A program made the position numbers and the translations under genes. The notes under the pieces were generated by a model. It searched no databases. It worked only from the letters and a program-made list of their open reading frames with translations, and had not been told where the DNA came from. Shown here in pieces: positions 63,060 through 64,000 of a DNA stretch of 64,000 bases (the first letter of the stretch is position 1; every line of letters begins with the position of its first letter). This DNA comes from Stutzerimonas stutzeri (GTDB lineage: Bacteria > Pseudomonadota > Gammaproteobacteria > Pseudomonadales > Pseudomonadaceae): the NCBI RefSeq assembly GCF_002890895.1, contig NZ_POUL01000002.1, forward strand, positions 124,001 through 188,000, written 5' to 3'.

Positions 63060-64000
63060 ATGTCAGCACTCTGGCGTATCAGCCTGCTGGTCTCGCTGTT
63101 TTTTAGCCTGGTTGCGGCCGTCTGCTTGGCCGTACTGCTGCGTCAGGCGAGCCAAGACGTAGGCCGTGAACTGGCTGCGGCGGGTGCCGTACTTAGCTAT
63201 CTCGGCGATATAGCGGAACGCGATCCCGCTGCACTCCAACCTGAGCTGACGCGTCATTTGCGGCATGTGCAGGTTCGCTGGTTGGGCCCGGGCGTTCCGA
63301 GCCGTGAGATCCGCCCACAGCGAAGCACCTTGCTCGAGACCCTGTTGTATCCCGCCGAGTTGCCCGCGCCCCTGACAGTACAGATGCCTGAAGGTCGGAC
63401 CTTGCAATTGAGCGTAGACCCACGAGACGAAATCGAGGAGGTAGAGGATTCGCTGGTACAGCTATTGGTATGGTTTGGCAGTGCGTTATTGCTGAGCCTG
63501 CTGGCGATCCGGTGGGCTGTCCGGCCGGCGCTCGGCGTGCTGAACGAATTGCTTGCAGCCTTTGGCCAAGTTTCCCAAGGCCGCCTCGATACGCGTCTGC
63601 CGAGCCACTCCCTGCTGGAGGCAGGGCAGCTCTCCGGGCATTTCAACCGCATGGTCAGCGCCTTGGAGTACACCCGGCAGGAAAACGATGACCTGACGCG
63701 CTCGTTGCTGGAGCTGCAGGAGCGGGAGCGCACACAGCTTGCTCAGGCGCTGCATGACGACCTTGGACAATACCTGGCCGGTATCCGCGCCCAGGCCTGC
63801 CTGCTACAGGCGATAAAAGACCAGCCGCAGCTCGTCAGCACAACGGCACGCACTCTGGATGATCACTGTGAACAGTTGCAGGACGGTTTTCGCAGGCTGA
63901 CGCGCGAGCTCTATCCCGTGATGCTCGACCATTTGGAGTTGCCTGAAGCAATACAGTTGCTGGCCGAGCAGTGGCAAAGCGCGCAAGGGATCGAGCTGCG
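63060..64000 (+). CDS. Membrane sensor histidine kinase, NarX/PedS2-like (3' end outside window)
   Basis: 313 residues are visible; the ATPase domain lies beyond the right edge. TM1 at about residues 8-28, a periplasmic domain 29-132, TM2 at 133-152, a HAMP domain (PALGVLNELLAAFGQVSQGRLD) and a HisKA_3 domain with phospho-His232 in LAQALHDDLGQYLAG. The type partners LuxR-class regulators. In P. putida a kinase in the equivalent place of the ped cluster (PedS2) controls the calcium/lanthanide switch of alcohol dehydrogenases; whether this is its orthologue is inferred. An acidic stretch PRDEIEEVEDS at 121-131 lies just before TM2. Confidence 0.82.
   Translation, partial: MSALWRISLLVSLFFSLVAAVCLAVLLRQASQDVGRELAAAGAVLSYLGDIAERDPAALQPELTRHLRHVQVRWLGPGVPSREIRPQRSTLLETLLYPAELPAPLTVQMPEGRTLQLSVDPRDEIEEVEDSLVQLLVWFGSALLLSLLAIRWAVRPALGVLNELLAAFGQVSQGRLDTRLPSHSLLEAGQLSGHFNRMVSALEYTRQENDDLTRSLLELQERERTQLAQALHDDLGQYLAGIRAQACLLQAIKDQPQLVSTTARTLDDHCEQLQDGFRRLTRELYPVMLDHLELPEAIQLLAEQWQSAQGIEL

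Noticed and set aside
1..64000. tRNA, rRNA, CRISPR, prophage or insertion sequence
   Set aside because: None was recognised on reading both strands; no transposase- or integrase-like protein is encoded.

Overview
The window looks like a chromosomal segment of a Pseudomonas-group gammaproteobacterium; the gene set and codon use fit the Pseudomonas/Stutzerimonas group best. The evidence is a GC-rich sequence, a Pseudomonas-type REP/REPIN element, the FIST (NosP-like) and multi-PAS hybrid kinase pair next to PQQ-linked alcohol-oxidation genes, and a LOV/LitR-type light-response cluster of the kind described in Pseudomonas putida. No rRNA, tRNA, CRISPR, prophage or insertion sequence was recognised.

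Layout. (1) 1-6600, minus strand: a guanidine-I (ykkC) riboswitch followed by an ABC permease, its ATPase, two DUF1989 proteins and a large urea-carboxylase-type enzyme cut by the left edge. The riboswitch and the paired DUF1989 genes point to guanidine, not urea, as the substrate. (2) 7.2-9.5 kb: an HU protein, a DUF2141 protein, a small GreA/GreB-type factor and the decayed tail of an NRPS adenylation domain. (3) 9.5-16.8 kb, minus strand: a Fur-like box, then an MFS carrier, a TonB-dependent receptor, two FecCD permeases, an ATPase and a binding protein for ferric-siderophore uptake. (4) 17-36 kb: putA, a membrane endonuclease/exonuclease/phosphatase-family protein, a secreted GH5 glycosidase with a tandem N-terminal repeat, a class V aminotransferase, a GGDEF-EAL protein, a VTT membrane protein, UV-damage endonuclease, a UvrD-like helicase, a GST, a sirtuin and a chemoreceptor.

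(5) 36.3-49 kb is the most coherent system: a light-response and photoprotection cluster. It holds a photolyase, two MerR regulators of the LitR type without a visible B12 motif, a short LOV blue-light receptor, a DUF523-DUF1722 tRNA desulfidase (RudS type), a Trp-rich small protein, an SDR-type epimerase, ferrochelatase, GTP cyclohydrolase I, FolX and a DCC protein. Four intergenic places carry paired TGTACA-like half-sites; two match the published PplR1 box T(G/A)TACA-N12-TGTA(C/T)A exactly and one has a single mismatch. The products fit together: repair of UV lesions, pterin supply, consumption of the photosensitiser protoporphyrin and removal of the near-UV chromophore 4-thiouridine from tRNA.

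(6) 49-64 kb is linked to PQQ-dependent alcohol oxidation: a PqqF-like peptidase, a porin, a FIST/NosP-like sensor translationally coupled to a hybrid histidine kinase, a LuxR-type response regulator (ErdR/AgmR type), a five-gene ABC/beta-propeller operon, a cupredoxin-like protein lacking the usual histidine, and a sensor kinase cut by the right edge. The dehydrogenase genes and pqqABCDE are not in the window.
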